A stretch of 29,478 bases of DNA from Bacteroidales bacterium (GTDB lineage Bacteria > Bacteroidota > Bacteroidia > Bacteroidales > GCA-2748055). The notes under the pieces are model-generated. The model searched no databases. It worked only from the letters and a program-made list of their open reading frames with translations, and had not been told where the DNA came from. The stretch is from NCBI GenBank assembly GCA_020636775.1, contig JACJXF010000024.1, positions 1 to 29,478 on the forward strand, written 5' to 3'. The position numbers and the translations under genes were made by a program. Positions 7,789 to 15,515 of this stretch are shown here, in pieces; the stretch's first letter is position 1, and every line of letters begins with the position of its first letter.

Positions 7789-8661
7789 TCATTGCTTATT
7801 CATCCTTGCTTTTATCCAATTCAGCCAATTCTCCATTCCCTCGCCTGTTTTCGCTGAAGTTTCAATAAAACTAAGCTTACTGTTTACCTGCAATGCGTAT
7901 TCCCTGCATTTCCCCATATCAAAATCGAGGTAAGGTAAAAGGTCAATCTTATTGATGATGCAAAGTTCGGCATTCTCAAACATAGTTGGATACTTAAGAG
8001 GCTTATCTTCACCTTCGGTAGTACTTATGATTACAACCCTTGCCGATTCTCCCAGATCGAAGAGGGAAGGACAAACAAGGTTGCCGACGTTTTCAATAAA
8101 AAGCAATGAATTTTCCTGTGGCTCAATTTCTTTTACAGCTTTATTAATCATTGACGAGTCGATGTGACAGCCATTCCCGGTATTCACCTGTATTACCGGA
8201 GCCCCTGCATTCTTTATGCGAACCGCATCATTAGTGGTTTGCTGGTCTCCTTCAATTACAGCAAGTTTTACCACTGATTTCAACTGGGCAATGGTTTTCT
8301 CGAGCAGACTCGTCTTTCCTGAGCCCGGGGAACTCATCAGATTTAAAGCAAATATTTTCCTGGCTTCAAAATATCCCCTGTTTCGCTCAACCAGCAGATT
8401 ATTCTTACTCAGAATATCTGTTTCAACATTTATTAGTTTACCGTTATGGTGATCATGATGCTCATGACTATGCCCATGCTCATGACTATGCCCATGCTCA
8501 TGACTATGCTCATGCTCATGATTGTGTCCATGCCCATGCTCATGATGCCCATGACTATGCACCAGACCCTCTTCTTGCCCTTGCTCATTCCCTTGCATAT
8601 TCCCAGGAATAGTATACCTTATCATATTCCCATTCGATTCACATCCGCATGTATCGCACAT
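7789..8661 (-). CDS. hypB: Hydrogenase nickel-insertion GTPase HypB
   Basis: SIMIBI-class GTPase that, with HypA, loads nickel into the hydrogenase large subunit. The N-terminus MCDTCGC (C2, C5, C7) is the high-affinity nickel site. Residues about 35-72 are a histidine-rich store of repeated GHSHEH units. The GTPase core has the P-loop MSSPGSGKTSLL (K116), EGDQQTTNDA, the interface metal site in GNGCHIDS, a DLGE switch and the base-recognition motif NKIDLLP. At 290 aa it is full length. The start lies 18 bases downstream of the hypA-remnant stop on the same strand, the usual hypA-hypB order. With hypA truncated, its promoter may be missing. Confidence 0.95.
   Translation of the reverse strand: MCDTCGCESNGNMIRYTIPGNMQGNEQGQEEGLVHSHGHHEHGHGHNHEHEHSHEHGHSHEHGHSHEHHDHHNGKLINVETDILSKNNLLVERNRGYFEARKIFALNLMSSPGSGKTSLLEKTIAQLKSVVKLAVIEGDQQTTNDAVRIKNAGAPVIQVNTGNGCHIDSSMINKAVKEIEPQENSLLFIENVGNLVCPSLFDLGESARVVIISTTEGEDKPLKYPTMFENAELCIINKIDLLPYLDFDMGKCREYALQVNSKLSFIETSAKTGEGMENWLNWIKARMNKQ
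8461..8532 (-). repeat. hypB: 18-bp tandem repeat encoding the HypB histidine-rich tract
   Basis: Four units of 18 bases begin at 8461, 8479, 8497 and 8515 (plus-strand unit CTCATGACTATGCCCATG). The first two are identical and the later two diverge. Each encodes six residues of the GHSHEH type in HypB, so copy-number change would preserve frame and alter nickel-storage capacity. Confidence 0.9.
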
Positions 8662-8679
8662 AATTTTATTTTTTAGTTA

Positions 8680-8828
8680 TTAATCAACCAATAAGGACTT
8701 TACCTGCAACTCTTTTCCGCCTAACAGTTGCGTTTTATAACTATTGCAAACAGGGCAGGGGTCGAAAATTTTGCCTGCCACGATTCTGAATTACAATCCA
8801 GACAAGCGGATCTGGCCTGAATTTTACT
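8680..8828 (-). pseudogene. hypA: hypA remnant: C-terminal zinc domain only, frameshifted
   Basis: Read on the minus strand, 8680-8757 encodes CPVCNSYKTQLLGGKELQV followed by KSLLVD and a stop, which is the C-terminus of the nickel metallochaperone HypA (family pattern CPxC...G(R/K)EL.VKS..V). Just upstream, 8793-8825 encodes KIQARSACLDC, the first zinc-binding CxxC with its usual lead-in, but in another frame. The two cysteine pairs are 35 bases apart. Twelve residues (36 bases) would match the spacing in E. coli HypA, so one base is missing between 8758 and 8792. Everything N-terminal of about residue 60, including the nickel-binding His-2, is absent: beyond 8828 the sequence is that of the opposite-strand hydrogenase gene. 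Position and direction directly before hypB support the call. Confidence 0.85.
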
Positions 8829-8830
8829 GA

Positions 8831-9772
8831 CTGTGGATGCACTTTCAGGAGTGCACATGCTGCAGTGAGTCTTTTATCCGCTCGTCTCATCCCATTGTTG
8901 CCGATATTATCCTCGACAAGGTTTCGCTGGATTATAGTGAGACCCTCATGGCAGCTGCCGGACACCAGGCAGAAAAATCACTTCAGGATACAATGAAGGA
9001 GCATTTTGGGAATTATATTTTAATGGTTGAAGGATCTGTACCAACTAAAAATGAAGCATATTGCACCATAGGGGGTAAGAGCGCACTGGAGATACTAAAG
9101 GAAACAGCTGAAGGGGCAGCAGCCATCGTTGCCTGGGGCAACTGCGCATCTGCAGGATGTGTTCAGGCTGCCAATCCAAACCCAACAGGTGCAAAGCCGG
9201 TTCATAAAGTGATTCATGGTAAACCCATTATCAATGTGCAGGGTTGTCCGCCAATTGCTGAAGTAATGGCCGGGGTTATTGTCCATTACCTGACATTCGA
9301 AAGCATTCCTCATCTTGATAAACTTGGCCGCCCCATGGAATTCTATTCACGTCGTGTTCACGACACATGTTATCGCCGGCCCAATTATGATGCAGGTTTA
9401 TTCGTAGAATCATTCGATGACGAAAATGCCAAAAAAGGATATTGCCTTTACAAAATGGGCTGTCGAGGACCAAATACCTATAATTCCTGCGGAGTTATCA
9501 AGTGGAATAACGGAGTGAGCTATCCTATTCAGTCGGGTCATCCCTGTATCGGTTGCTCGGAAGCCAATTTCTGGGATAACGGACCATTCTACAAGCATCT
9601 CCAGAGCTTCCCGGGATTCGGAGTAGAGAAAACTGCCGATAAGATCGGTGTGATCGTTGGAATTGCTGCAGGTGCAGGTATGGCAGCTCATGCAATTTCC
9701 ACCAATATCCTGAAGAGAAAGGAAATTGCCAGTGGCAGATCCAAGAAAGAGGAACATGGGCAGGAAGCCTGA
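8831..9772 (+). pseudogene. hyaA: [NiFe]-hydrogenase small subunit (oxygen-tolerant type), N-terminus and Tat signal lost
   Basis: Iron-sulfur subunit of a membrane-bound group 1 uptake hydrogenase. Numbering from the ATG at 8837, the proximal-cluster cysteines are C6, C8, C9 (ECTCC), C103 and C108 (GNCASAGC) and C137 (QGCPP). C8 and C108 match the two extra cysteines that make the [4Fe-3S] cluster of oxygen-tolerant enzymes. Distal and medial motifs HDTCYRR, CLYKMGC and HPCIGC are present, then a C-terminal membrane helix (about 270-295). Homology extends upstream of the ATG by two codons (Leu-Trp at 8831-8836) and then meets a TGA at 8828. The 50-60 residues expected before this point, including the twin-arginine signal, are missing. 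As written, the product could not be exported by its own signal. It may be a 5' deletion or an assembly join. Confidence 0.88.
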
Positions 9773-9819
9773 TCCTTTAATAAGTTCATACAAGTTATTT
9801 ATAACATAAAAACATAATT

Positions 9820-11535
9820 ATGAGTAATAGAATAGTAGTTGACCCTGTTACACGAATTGAAGGCCACCTGAGAGTTGAGGCGGAAATAAAAGACGGAAAG
9901 ATTGTTGATGCATACAGCTCCGGAACAATGGTTCGTGGTATAGAAATAATTCTAAAGGGTCGCGATCCACGCGATGCATGGGCCTTTACAGAAAGAGTAT
10001 GTGGCGTTTGCACAACAGTGCATGCTCTGGCATCGGTTCGTTCGGTTGAGAATGCACTGAACATAGTAATACCGCCCAACGCTGAACTTATAAGGAACCT
10101 TATGTTCTGCACCCAATACATGCAGGATCATGTGGTCCATTTTTACCATCTGCATGCCCTGGACTGGGTTGATGTTGTTTCAGCGCTTTCTGCTGATCCA
10201 TTAAAAACATCCATTATTGCCCAAAGCATTTCCAGCTGGCCTAAAAGTTCACCCGGTTATTTTTCAGATCTTAAGAAACGCCTGACCAAATTTGTGGAAA
10301 GCGGACAACTGGGAATTTTTGCCAATGGATACTGGGGACATAAAGCCTATAAGCTGCCGCCGGAAGTTAACCTCATTGGAGTAGCCCATTATCTGGAGGC
10401 ATTGGAATGGCAAAAGGAAATTGTAAAGGTTCATACCATTTTTGGAGGAAAGAATCCTCACCCTAATTACCTGGTTGGTGGCGTTCCCTGCTCAATCAAT
10501 ATTAATGAAAACAATGCCCTGAACAGTGAAAGACTTGCATACGTCGGCCAATTGCTCAAGGATGCAAAAACTTTTATCGAACAGGTATACATCCCCGACC
10601 TGATGGCTATAGCCCCGTACTATCTCGATTGGGCCGGTATCGGTGGCGGACTCTCAAATTATCTCTGCTACGGCGATTTGCCAACAAATGGCTATGCTGA
10701 TGTCGACAACTTTAAGTTCCCCAGGGGAATTATTATGAATCGCGACCTCAGCAAGCTTATTCCTGTGGATGCAACAGATCCTGAGCAGATACAGGAAAGT
10801 ATCGCCCGCTCATATTACAGCTACGAAGGCAACCAGGACCCAAAACATCCATGGCAGGGTCAGACCAATCTGAATTACACCGGTCCCAAGCCTCCATATG
10901 ATTTCCTTGATGTCGACAATAAATACAGCTGGCTGAAAACCCTGCGCTGGAAAGGAAATGCTATGGAAGTCGGTCCGCTGAGCCGTATGCTGGTTGGTTT
11001 TGCATCCGGCAGGGAAGAATATAAGGAAGTGGTTACCTGGGCTCTAAAAACTCTCAATGCACCCGTTGAAGCCTTGTTCTCTACTCTTGGAAGAACAGCT
11101 GCCCGCGGACTCGAAACCAAGCTCGTTTCAGGCTGGGCACTGGAATTCTTCGACAGCCTGATTGCCAATATAAAGAATGGTGATGACCGTACCTTTACCA
11201 AGGACATGTGGGAGCCGTCAAGCTGGCCCTCGGATGCCAAAGGAGTTGGTCTGACAGAAGCCCCAAGGGGAGCGCTGGCTCACTGGATAGTGATCAAGAA
11301 TCAATTAATTGATAACTACCAGCTTGTTGTTCCAAGTACCTGGAATGCTTCTCCCCGCGATGAAAACGGAACAAGGTCTGCCTATGAAGCATCACTTATA
11401 GGAACACCAATTGCCGATCCTGAAAACCCGGTTGAAATACTCAGGACAATACATTCATTTGACCCATGTATTGCCTGTGCAGTTCACCTTTATGACGAAA
11501 AAGGATCTTATGTTCATCAAATCCAAACTTTCTGA
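9820..11535 (+). CDS. hyaB: [NiFe]-hydrogenase large (catalytic) subunit, group 1
   Basis: Holds the NiFe(CN)2CO active site that splits H2. At 571 aa it is full length. The N-terminal nickel motif is ERVCGVCTTVH (C61, C64), preceded by the family marker VTRIEGHLR (10-18). The C-terminal nickel motif is FDPCIACAVH (C550, C553, H556). Fifteen residues follow H556 (LYDEKGSYVHQIQTF), which the maturation endopeptidase would remove. It lies 47 bases after the small-subunit gene and 2 bases before the cytochrome b gene, the standard hyaABC order. The protein has no export signal of its own; in this family it is carried across the membrane by the small subunit's Tat signal, which is missing here. 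Confidence 0.96.
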   Translation: MSNRIVVDPVTRIEGHLRVEAEIKDGKIVDAYSSGTMVRGIEIILKGRDPRDAWAFTERVCGVCTTVHALASVRSVENALNIVIPPNAELIRNLMFCTQYMQDHVVHFYHLHALDWVDVVSALSADPLKTSIIAQSISSWPKSSPGYFSDLKKRLTKFVESGQLGIFANGYWGHKAYKLPPEVNLIGVAHYLEALEWQKEIVKVHTIFGGKNPHPNYLVGGVPCSININENNALNSERLAYVGQLLKDAKTFIEQVYIPDLMAIAPYYLDWAGIGGGLSNYLCYGDLPTNGYADVDNFKFPRGIIMNRDLSKLIPVDATDPEQIQESIARSYYSYEGNQDPKHPWQGQTNLNYTGPKPPYDFLDVDNKYSWLKTLRWKGNAMEVGPLSRMLVGFASGREEYKEVVTWALKTLNAPVEALFSTLGRTAARGLETKLVSGWALEFFDSLIANIKNGDDRTFTKDMWEPSSWPSDAKGVGLTEAPRGALAHWIVIKNQLIDNYQLVVPSTWNASPRDENGTRSAYEASLIGTPIADPENPVEILRTIHSFDPCIACAVHLYDEKGSYVHQIQTF

Positions 11536-11537
11536 TT

Positions 11538-12251
11538 ATGGCTAGATATGTTCATACCCCGCGAAATACAACCCTTAGGGAAATTTACGTGTGGGAATTT
11601 CCTGTAAGGCTTTACCACTGGGTAAATGTTGTATCCATTTTAGTCTTGTGTGTTACCGGTTATCTGATTGGGAACCCCATTGTTGCACCAAATATTGCTG
11701 AAGCCTCATTTAGCTTTATGTTTGGAACCATCAGATTTATCCATTTTGTTGCAGCCTTCGTATTCTTCTTCAATTTTGTTGTCAGGTTATACTGGGGATT
11801 TGCAGGCAATAAATTTGCAAGATGGTACAACTTTATTCCTTTTAAAAAGAAGCAATGGCAGAATATTCTATCTGTTCTTAAGGTTGATATTTTGCAGGTT
11901 GTAAATAAGAAGATAAATGACATTGGCCACAATTCACTGGCCTCGTTTACTTATTTTCTTACTTTTCTGGCTTTTGTGCTTCAGAGTTTAACCGGTTTTG
12001 GGATGTATGCTGCCATGAGCGACTCATGGTTCCCCAAAATATTTGTCTGGATTGTGCCTCTTCTTGGTGGAGATCTGGCAACAAGAAATATCCATCATAT
12101 TTTAATGTGGGTGTTTATCCTTTTTGCCATGATCCATATTTATCTCGTCTTTTATCATGATTATATTGAAAGAAGAGGGGTCACTTCTTCAATGATTGGC
12201 GGTTGGAAGTTTATTGAGGAAGACGTACTAAAAGAGGAAGGTGAAATTTAA
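11538..12251 (+). CDS. hyaC: Hydrogenase b-type cytochrome subunit
   Basis: Membrane di-haem cytochrome b that takes electrons from the hydrogenase small subunit to the quinone pool. At 237 aa it has the family size, with four predicted membrane helices (about 28-48, 66-88, 135-160, 185-210). Candidate haem ligands are H27 (RLYHWVN), H69 (RFIHF), H186/H187 (RNIHHILMW) and H200 (MIHIYLVFYHDY). These match the HyaC/HupC pattern. It follows the large subunit by 2 bases, so the two are co-transcribed and probably translationally coupled. It is the last gene of the hydrogenase unit, which ends at the terminator at 12277-12310. Electron flow to quinone suggests aerobic or anaerobic respiratory H2 uptake. 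Confidence 0.94.
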   Translation: MARYVHTPRNTTLREIYVWEFPVRLYHWVNVVSILVLCVTGYLIGNPIVAPNIAEASFSFMFGTIRFIHFVAAFVFFFNFVVRLYWGFAGNKFARWYNFIPFKKKQWQNILSVLKVDILQVVNKKINDIGHNSLASFTYFLTFLAFVLQSLTGFGMYAAMSDSWFPKIFVWIVPLLGGDLATRNIHHILMWVFILFAMIHIYLVFYHDYIERRGVTSSMIGGWKFIEEDVLKEEGEI

Positions 12252-12276
12252 GCCTTACTTAACTGCTAAAAATTCT

Positions 12277-12310
12277 GGCCTGAAAGGATTTTCCTTCAGG
12301 CCTTTTTTTT
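12277..12310 (+). terminator. Rho-independent terminator after the hydrogenase genes
   Basis: GGCCTGAAAGG (12277-12287) pairs with CCTTCAGGCC (12293-12302) with a single bulged A. The loop is short, and eight T residues follow (12303-12310). It lies 25 bases after the cytochrome b stop. Confidence 0.93.
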
Positions 12311-12400
12311 GAGTTTTTAAACATATTTACTTCTCAACATATTTAACAATATTTGTTGAATAAAATAGCATTGATTTTTATAAGGCTCTGTCAAAATAAT

Positions 12401-12408
12401 TACATTTG
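12401..12408 (+). promoter_or_regulatory. Candidate -7 element for korA
   Basis: TACATTTG matches the Bacteroidota -7 consensus TAnnTTTG exactly. It lies in the 213-base gap between the hydrogenase terminator and korA and would give a leader of about 110 bases containing the hairpin at 12466-12501. No clear -33 element is seen about 20 bases upstream. Confidence 0.4.
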
Positions 12409-12465
12409 TACTGTAGTTATTATTAATGTCTTTGAATTTGTAGAACTTATTGCGTTTTTTATCAT

Positions 12466-12501
12466 AATGCATACGAATGACAGCAAAAATTCGTGTGCAT
12501 T
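12466..12501 (+). promoter_or_regulatory. Strong hairpin in the korA leader
   Basis: Bases 12466-12478 pair with 12489-12501 over 13 positions (core TGCATACGAAT with ATTCGTGTGCA, one U-G wobble) around a 10-base loop, GACAGCAAAA. The 3' side continues TAGTTTTTAAATT and the korA ATG is 22 bases on. It could be a leader attenuator, an mRNA-stability element or a protein-binding dyad. The following T-run is interrupted, so a simple terminator is less likely. Confidence 0.6.
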
Positions 12502-12523
12502 TAGTTTTTAAATTAAATCTGTT

Positions 12524-14371
12524 ATGGGAAAAAATCCTAAGATTATTGAGCTGGAAGACGTAGTTGTTAAATTTGCCGGTGATTCCGGTGACGGAATGCA
12601 GTTAACCGGAAGTCAATTCTCCGATACTTCAGCTTTTATTGGAAACGACTTATCTACATTCCCCGATTATCCATCTGAGATAAGGGCTCCCCAGGGAACC
12701 ATTGCCGGTGTTTCAGGATATCAGGTTCACATAGGACATAAAGAAATTACCACTCCCGGAGATCTTGCCGATGTATTGGTAGCCATGAACCCTGCTGCTC
12801 TCAAAACCAATATGAAATGGCTGAAACCGGGTGCAACCATAATAATAGATTCAGACAACTTTGACGATAAGCACTACAAAAAGGCTGAATATATTGAGGA
12901 TCCCCTGAATGATAATAGTCTTGAAGGATACAGCATTGTTAAGGCTCCTATCACATCCCTTACCCGTGCCACTACTTCTGAGTTCGGGATTGATGCTAAA
13001 ACGGCTGATAAAACAAAAAACCAGTTTGTTGCCGGAATTTTGTTTTGGCTGTTTAACCGCGACCTAAGCATTGGGGAGAGCTTTATTCAAAAGAAATTTA
13101 AGAAAAACGAGGACCTGGTAAAAGCTAATATTGCCGTGCTTCGCGCCGGTTATAACTATGCTGAAACCATTGAAGCAATGACCACCACCTTCCTGGTTAA
13201 TCCTTCAATTAATAAAAGAGGTCTTTTCAGAAATATAAGTGGTAATACAGCTACTGCCTGGGGCCTGTTGGCGGCTGCAGAAAAATCAGGCTGTGAACTT
13301 TTCCTTGGATCTTACCCGATTACCCCTGCTACAGAAATTCTTCAGGAACTGGCCAGCAGAAAGCACCTGGGAGCAATAACCTTTCAGGCAGAAGATGAAA
13401 TTGCCGGCATTTGTTCAGCGATAGGTGCATCGTTTACCGGAAGACTTGCGGTTACATCTACTTCAGGACCCGGACTTGCTCTTAAAGGCGAAGCTATCGG
13501 TCTTGCCGTAATTACTGAATTGCCTTTGGTAATCGTTAATGTTCAGCGTGGAGGTCCTTCCACCGGACTCCCGACCAAAACCGAACAGGCTGATCTTTTA
13601 CAGGCACTTTATGGCAGGAGTGGAGAAAGTCCGCTTATAGTAATTGCAGCTACCACCCCAGCAAACTGTTTTAATTTTGCCTATGAGGCAGCCAAACTGT
13701 CTCTTGAGCATATGACTCCGGTTATCCTTCTTACGGATGGCTATCTGGCTAATGGTTCTGAGCTGTGGCAGATTCCTGAAATGAAGAATATGCCTTCAAT
13801 AAAACCACCTAAGGTAAAAGATAATCATGAGGGTTACATGCCTTATCTCAGGGATGAAAAAACCCTTGCCAGACTTTGGGCAGTTCCGGGTCAGGAAGGT
13901 TTACGCCATAGAGTTGGAGGTCTTGAAAAGGCCGATAAGACAGGAGAAGTATCGCACGATCCCTTTAATCACCAGGTAATGGTTGGACTTCGGCAGGAGA
14001 AAGTTGACAGGGTTGTCGATTATATACCCGACCAGGAAATTATGGGCGATAAAGATGCCGATTTACTGGTTATAGGCTGGGGCGGTACATATGGCGCCCT
14101 ATTAAGCGCTGTTAAAGAATTGCAGGCTGAAGGACTGTCCATTAGTCTTGCTCAATTTTCTCACATCAGCCCGCTCCCAAAAAATACAGCAGAGGTTCTT
14201 AAATATGCCAAAAAAAGGGTTATATGCGAATTAAACCTCGGACAGTTTGCTCTTTACCTGAGATCTAAATACCCTGAATATTCTTACGAACAGTACAATA
14301 AAGTTCAGGGTCTGCCTTTTATGATTTCGGAATTGAAAGCCAGATTCAGAGAGCTGCTTAATAAAAATTAA
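12524..14371 (+). CDS. korA: 2-oxoacid:ferredoxin oxidoreductase, alpha subunit with fused gamma domain (KorA)
   Basis: With KorB, interconverts 2-oxoglutarate plus CoA and succinyl-CoA plus CO2 using ferredoxin; cytosolic. Residues about 12-190 are the gamma domain (FAGDSGDGMQLTGSQFSDTS, then TFPDYPSEIRAP). Residues about 225-560 are the alpha (pyrimidine-binding) domain with SYPITPATEILQEL, FQAEDEIAGICSAIGAS and RGGPSTGLPTKTEQADLLQA, the last typical of KorA-type rather than pyruvate-type enzymes. At 615 aa the gamma-alpha fusion has its normal length. It lies 46 bases upstream of korB. The long leader carries a hairpin. Substrate choice (2-oxoglutarate versus another 2-oxoacid) is inferred from similarity. 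Confidence 0.92.
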   Translation: MGKNPKIIELEDVVVKFAGDSGDGMQLTGSQFSDTSAFIGNDLSTFPDYPSEIRAPQGTIAGVSGYQVHIGHKEITTPGDLADVLVAMNPAALKTNMKWLKPGATIIIDSDNFDDKHYKKAEYIEDPLNDNSLEGYSIVKAPITSLTRATTSEFGIDAKTADKTKNQFVAGILFWLFNRDLSIGESFIQKKFKKNEDLVKANIAVLRAGYNYAETIEAMTTTFLVNPSINKRGLFRNISGNTATAWGLLAAAEKSGCELFLGSYPITPATEILQELASRKHLGAITFQAEDEIAGICSAIGASFTGRLAVTSTSGPGLALKGEAIGLAVITELPLVIVNVQRGGPSTGLPTKTEQADLLQALYGRSGESPLIVIAATTPANCFNFAYEAAKLSLEHMTPVILLTDGYLANGSELWQIPEMKNMPSIKPPKVKDNHEGYMPYLRDEKTLARLWAVPGQEGLRHRVGGLEKADKTGEVSHDPFNHQVMVGLRQEKVDRVVDYIPDQEIMGDKDADLLVIGWGGTYGALLSAVKELQAEGLSISLAQFSHISPLPKNTAEVLKYAKKRVICELNLGQFALYLRSKYPEYSYEQYNKVQGLPFMISELKARFRELLNKN

Positions 14372-14417
14372 TCATTGATAAACTGTAAATAACGGTAAAA
14401 ATATTATCAGCAATATC

Positions 14418-15458
14418 ATGAAAGAAAATACAGATTATGCACCTGTGGTTCAGACTCAGGATTTTAAACTGGACAGCCCGGTTAAATGGTGTGCAGGATG
14501 TGGTGCACATGCGATATTATCCACAATCAGAAATTCTGTTCCTGAAACGGGTGTAAAAAAGGAAAATGTGGTATTTGTTTCCGGTATCGGTTGCTCTTCA
14601 CGTTTCCCCTATTATATCAATACCTATGGTTTCCATAGCCTTCATGGGAGAGCTGCCGCCATTGCATCCGGAATAAAAGTTGCAAATCCGGAGCTTTCTG
14701 TATGGGTGGTTACGGGGGATGGCGACTCAATGGCAATTGGAGGAAACCATTTTATTCATGTTATCAGGAGAAATATAAACCTTAATATTCTGATTTTCAA
14801 TAACAGAATTTACGGCCTTACCAAAGGTCAGTATTCGCCAACTACCCCTAAAGGAAGCGTCACTAAAACATCACCTGAAGGGTCAATCGAAGAGCCATTT
14901 AATCCCGGTGAACTCGTAATGGGTTCTCAGGGTTCATTTTTTGCAAGAGTAGTTGATACCGACCCGAAAATGATGAAAGAAGTTTTTATCAAGGCTGCTT
15001 TGCACCAAGGTACCTCAGTTGTTGAAGTACTTCAGAACTGTGTTATTTTCAATAATGATGTTCATCAGAACATTACAGGAAAGGATGTAAGAGACGATCA
15101 CCAGATTTATCTGGAACATGGGAAACCCATGATATTTGGGAAAAACCGGAATAAAGGTCTCAGACATAGCTGTAACAGGGTTGAGGTAGTGACAATTGGT
15201 GAAAATGGAATCACTGAAAAAGATATTGCCATTCATGATGCTGTTACTCCTGAGAACAGTCTTCATTACGACCTGGTTAGAATGGGTCAGCCGGAATATC
15301 CGGTTGCCATGGGAATAATCAGGTCAGTCGGAAGTTCAGTTTATGAGGAAATGCTTTATGATCAGATATCCCATTCAAAAGAGAAGACCAGCATTAAATG
15401 CATGGATGATCTTCTTAAAAGCGGCAATACATTTGAGATAAACGAAACAAAAGCCTGA
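14418..15458 (+). CDS. korB: 2-oxoacid:ferredoxin oxidoreductase, beta subunit (KorB)
   Basis: Thiamine-diphosphate and [4Fe-4S] subunit of the KorAB enzyme. Cluster cysteines are expected at C25 and C28 (WCAGCGAH), C59 (GIGCSSRF) and C208 (LQNCVIF). The thiamine-diphosphate motif runs from GDGD (100-103) to FNN (127-129). At 346 aa it is full length for KorB. There is no ferredoxin-like delta domain in either subunit, so reduced ferredoxin is a separate protein. The next gene, a receiver/ATP-grasp protein, begins 57 bases on, with a perfect 20-bp palindrome in between. Confidence 0.93.
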   Translation: MKENTDYAPVVQTQDFKLDSPVKWCAGCGAHAILSTIRNSVPETGVKKENVVFVSGIGCSSRFPYYINTYGFHSLHGRAAAIASGIKVANPELSVWVVTGDGDSMAIGGNHFIHVIRRNINLNILIFNNRIYGLTKGQYSPTTPKGSVTKTSPEGSIEEPFNPGELVMGSQGSFFARVVDTDPKMMKEVFIKAALHQGTSVVEVLQNCVIFNNDVHQNITGKDVRDDHQIYLEHGKPMIFGKNRNKGLRHSCNRVEVVTIGENGITEKDIAIHDAVTPENSLHYDLVRMGQPEYPVAMGIIRSVGSSVYEEMLYDQISHSKEKTSIKCMDDLLKSGNTFEINETKA

Positions 15459-15470
15459 AAGTATTGCCCG

Positions 15471-15490
15471 TTCAAGTCTGCAGACTTGAA
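15471..15490. promoter_or_regulatory. Perfect 20-bp palindrome between korB and the next gene
   Basis: TTCAAGTCTG (15471-15480) is followed at once by its exact reverse complement, with no spacer. It lies 12 bases after the korB stop and 25 bases before the next ATG. Lack of a loop and of a T-run argues against a terminator. Perfect symmetry fits a site for a dimeric DNA-binding protein, or an RNA-processing point that separates expression of korAB from the downstream pair. Confidence 0.6.
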
Positions 15491-15515
15491 ATCACATCTG
15501 CTATAACAAGGAATT

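Noticed and set aside
8461..8532. Possible CRISPR-like array
   Set aside because: Units are directly adjacent without spacers and lie inside the hypB coding sequence.
8446..8676. Plus-strand frame of repeated Met-Leu-Met residues
   Set aside because: It is the antisense of the HypB histidine repeat; the odd composition comes from the 18-bp repeat.
8741..8965. Minus-strand frame across the hypA/small-subunit junction
   Set aside because: Its frame matches neither the CLDC nor the CPVC frame of HypA, and its first half is antisense to the small subunit.
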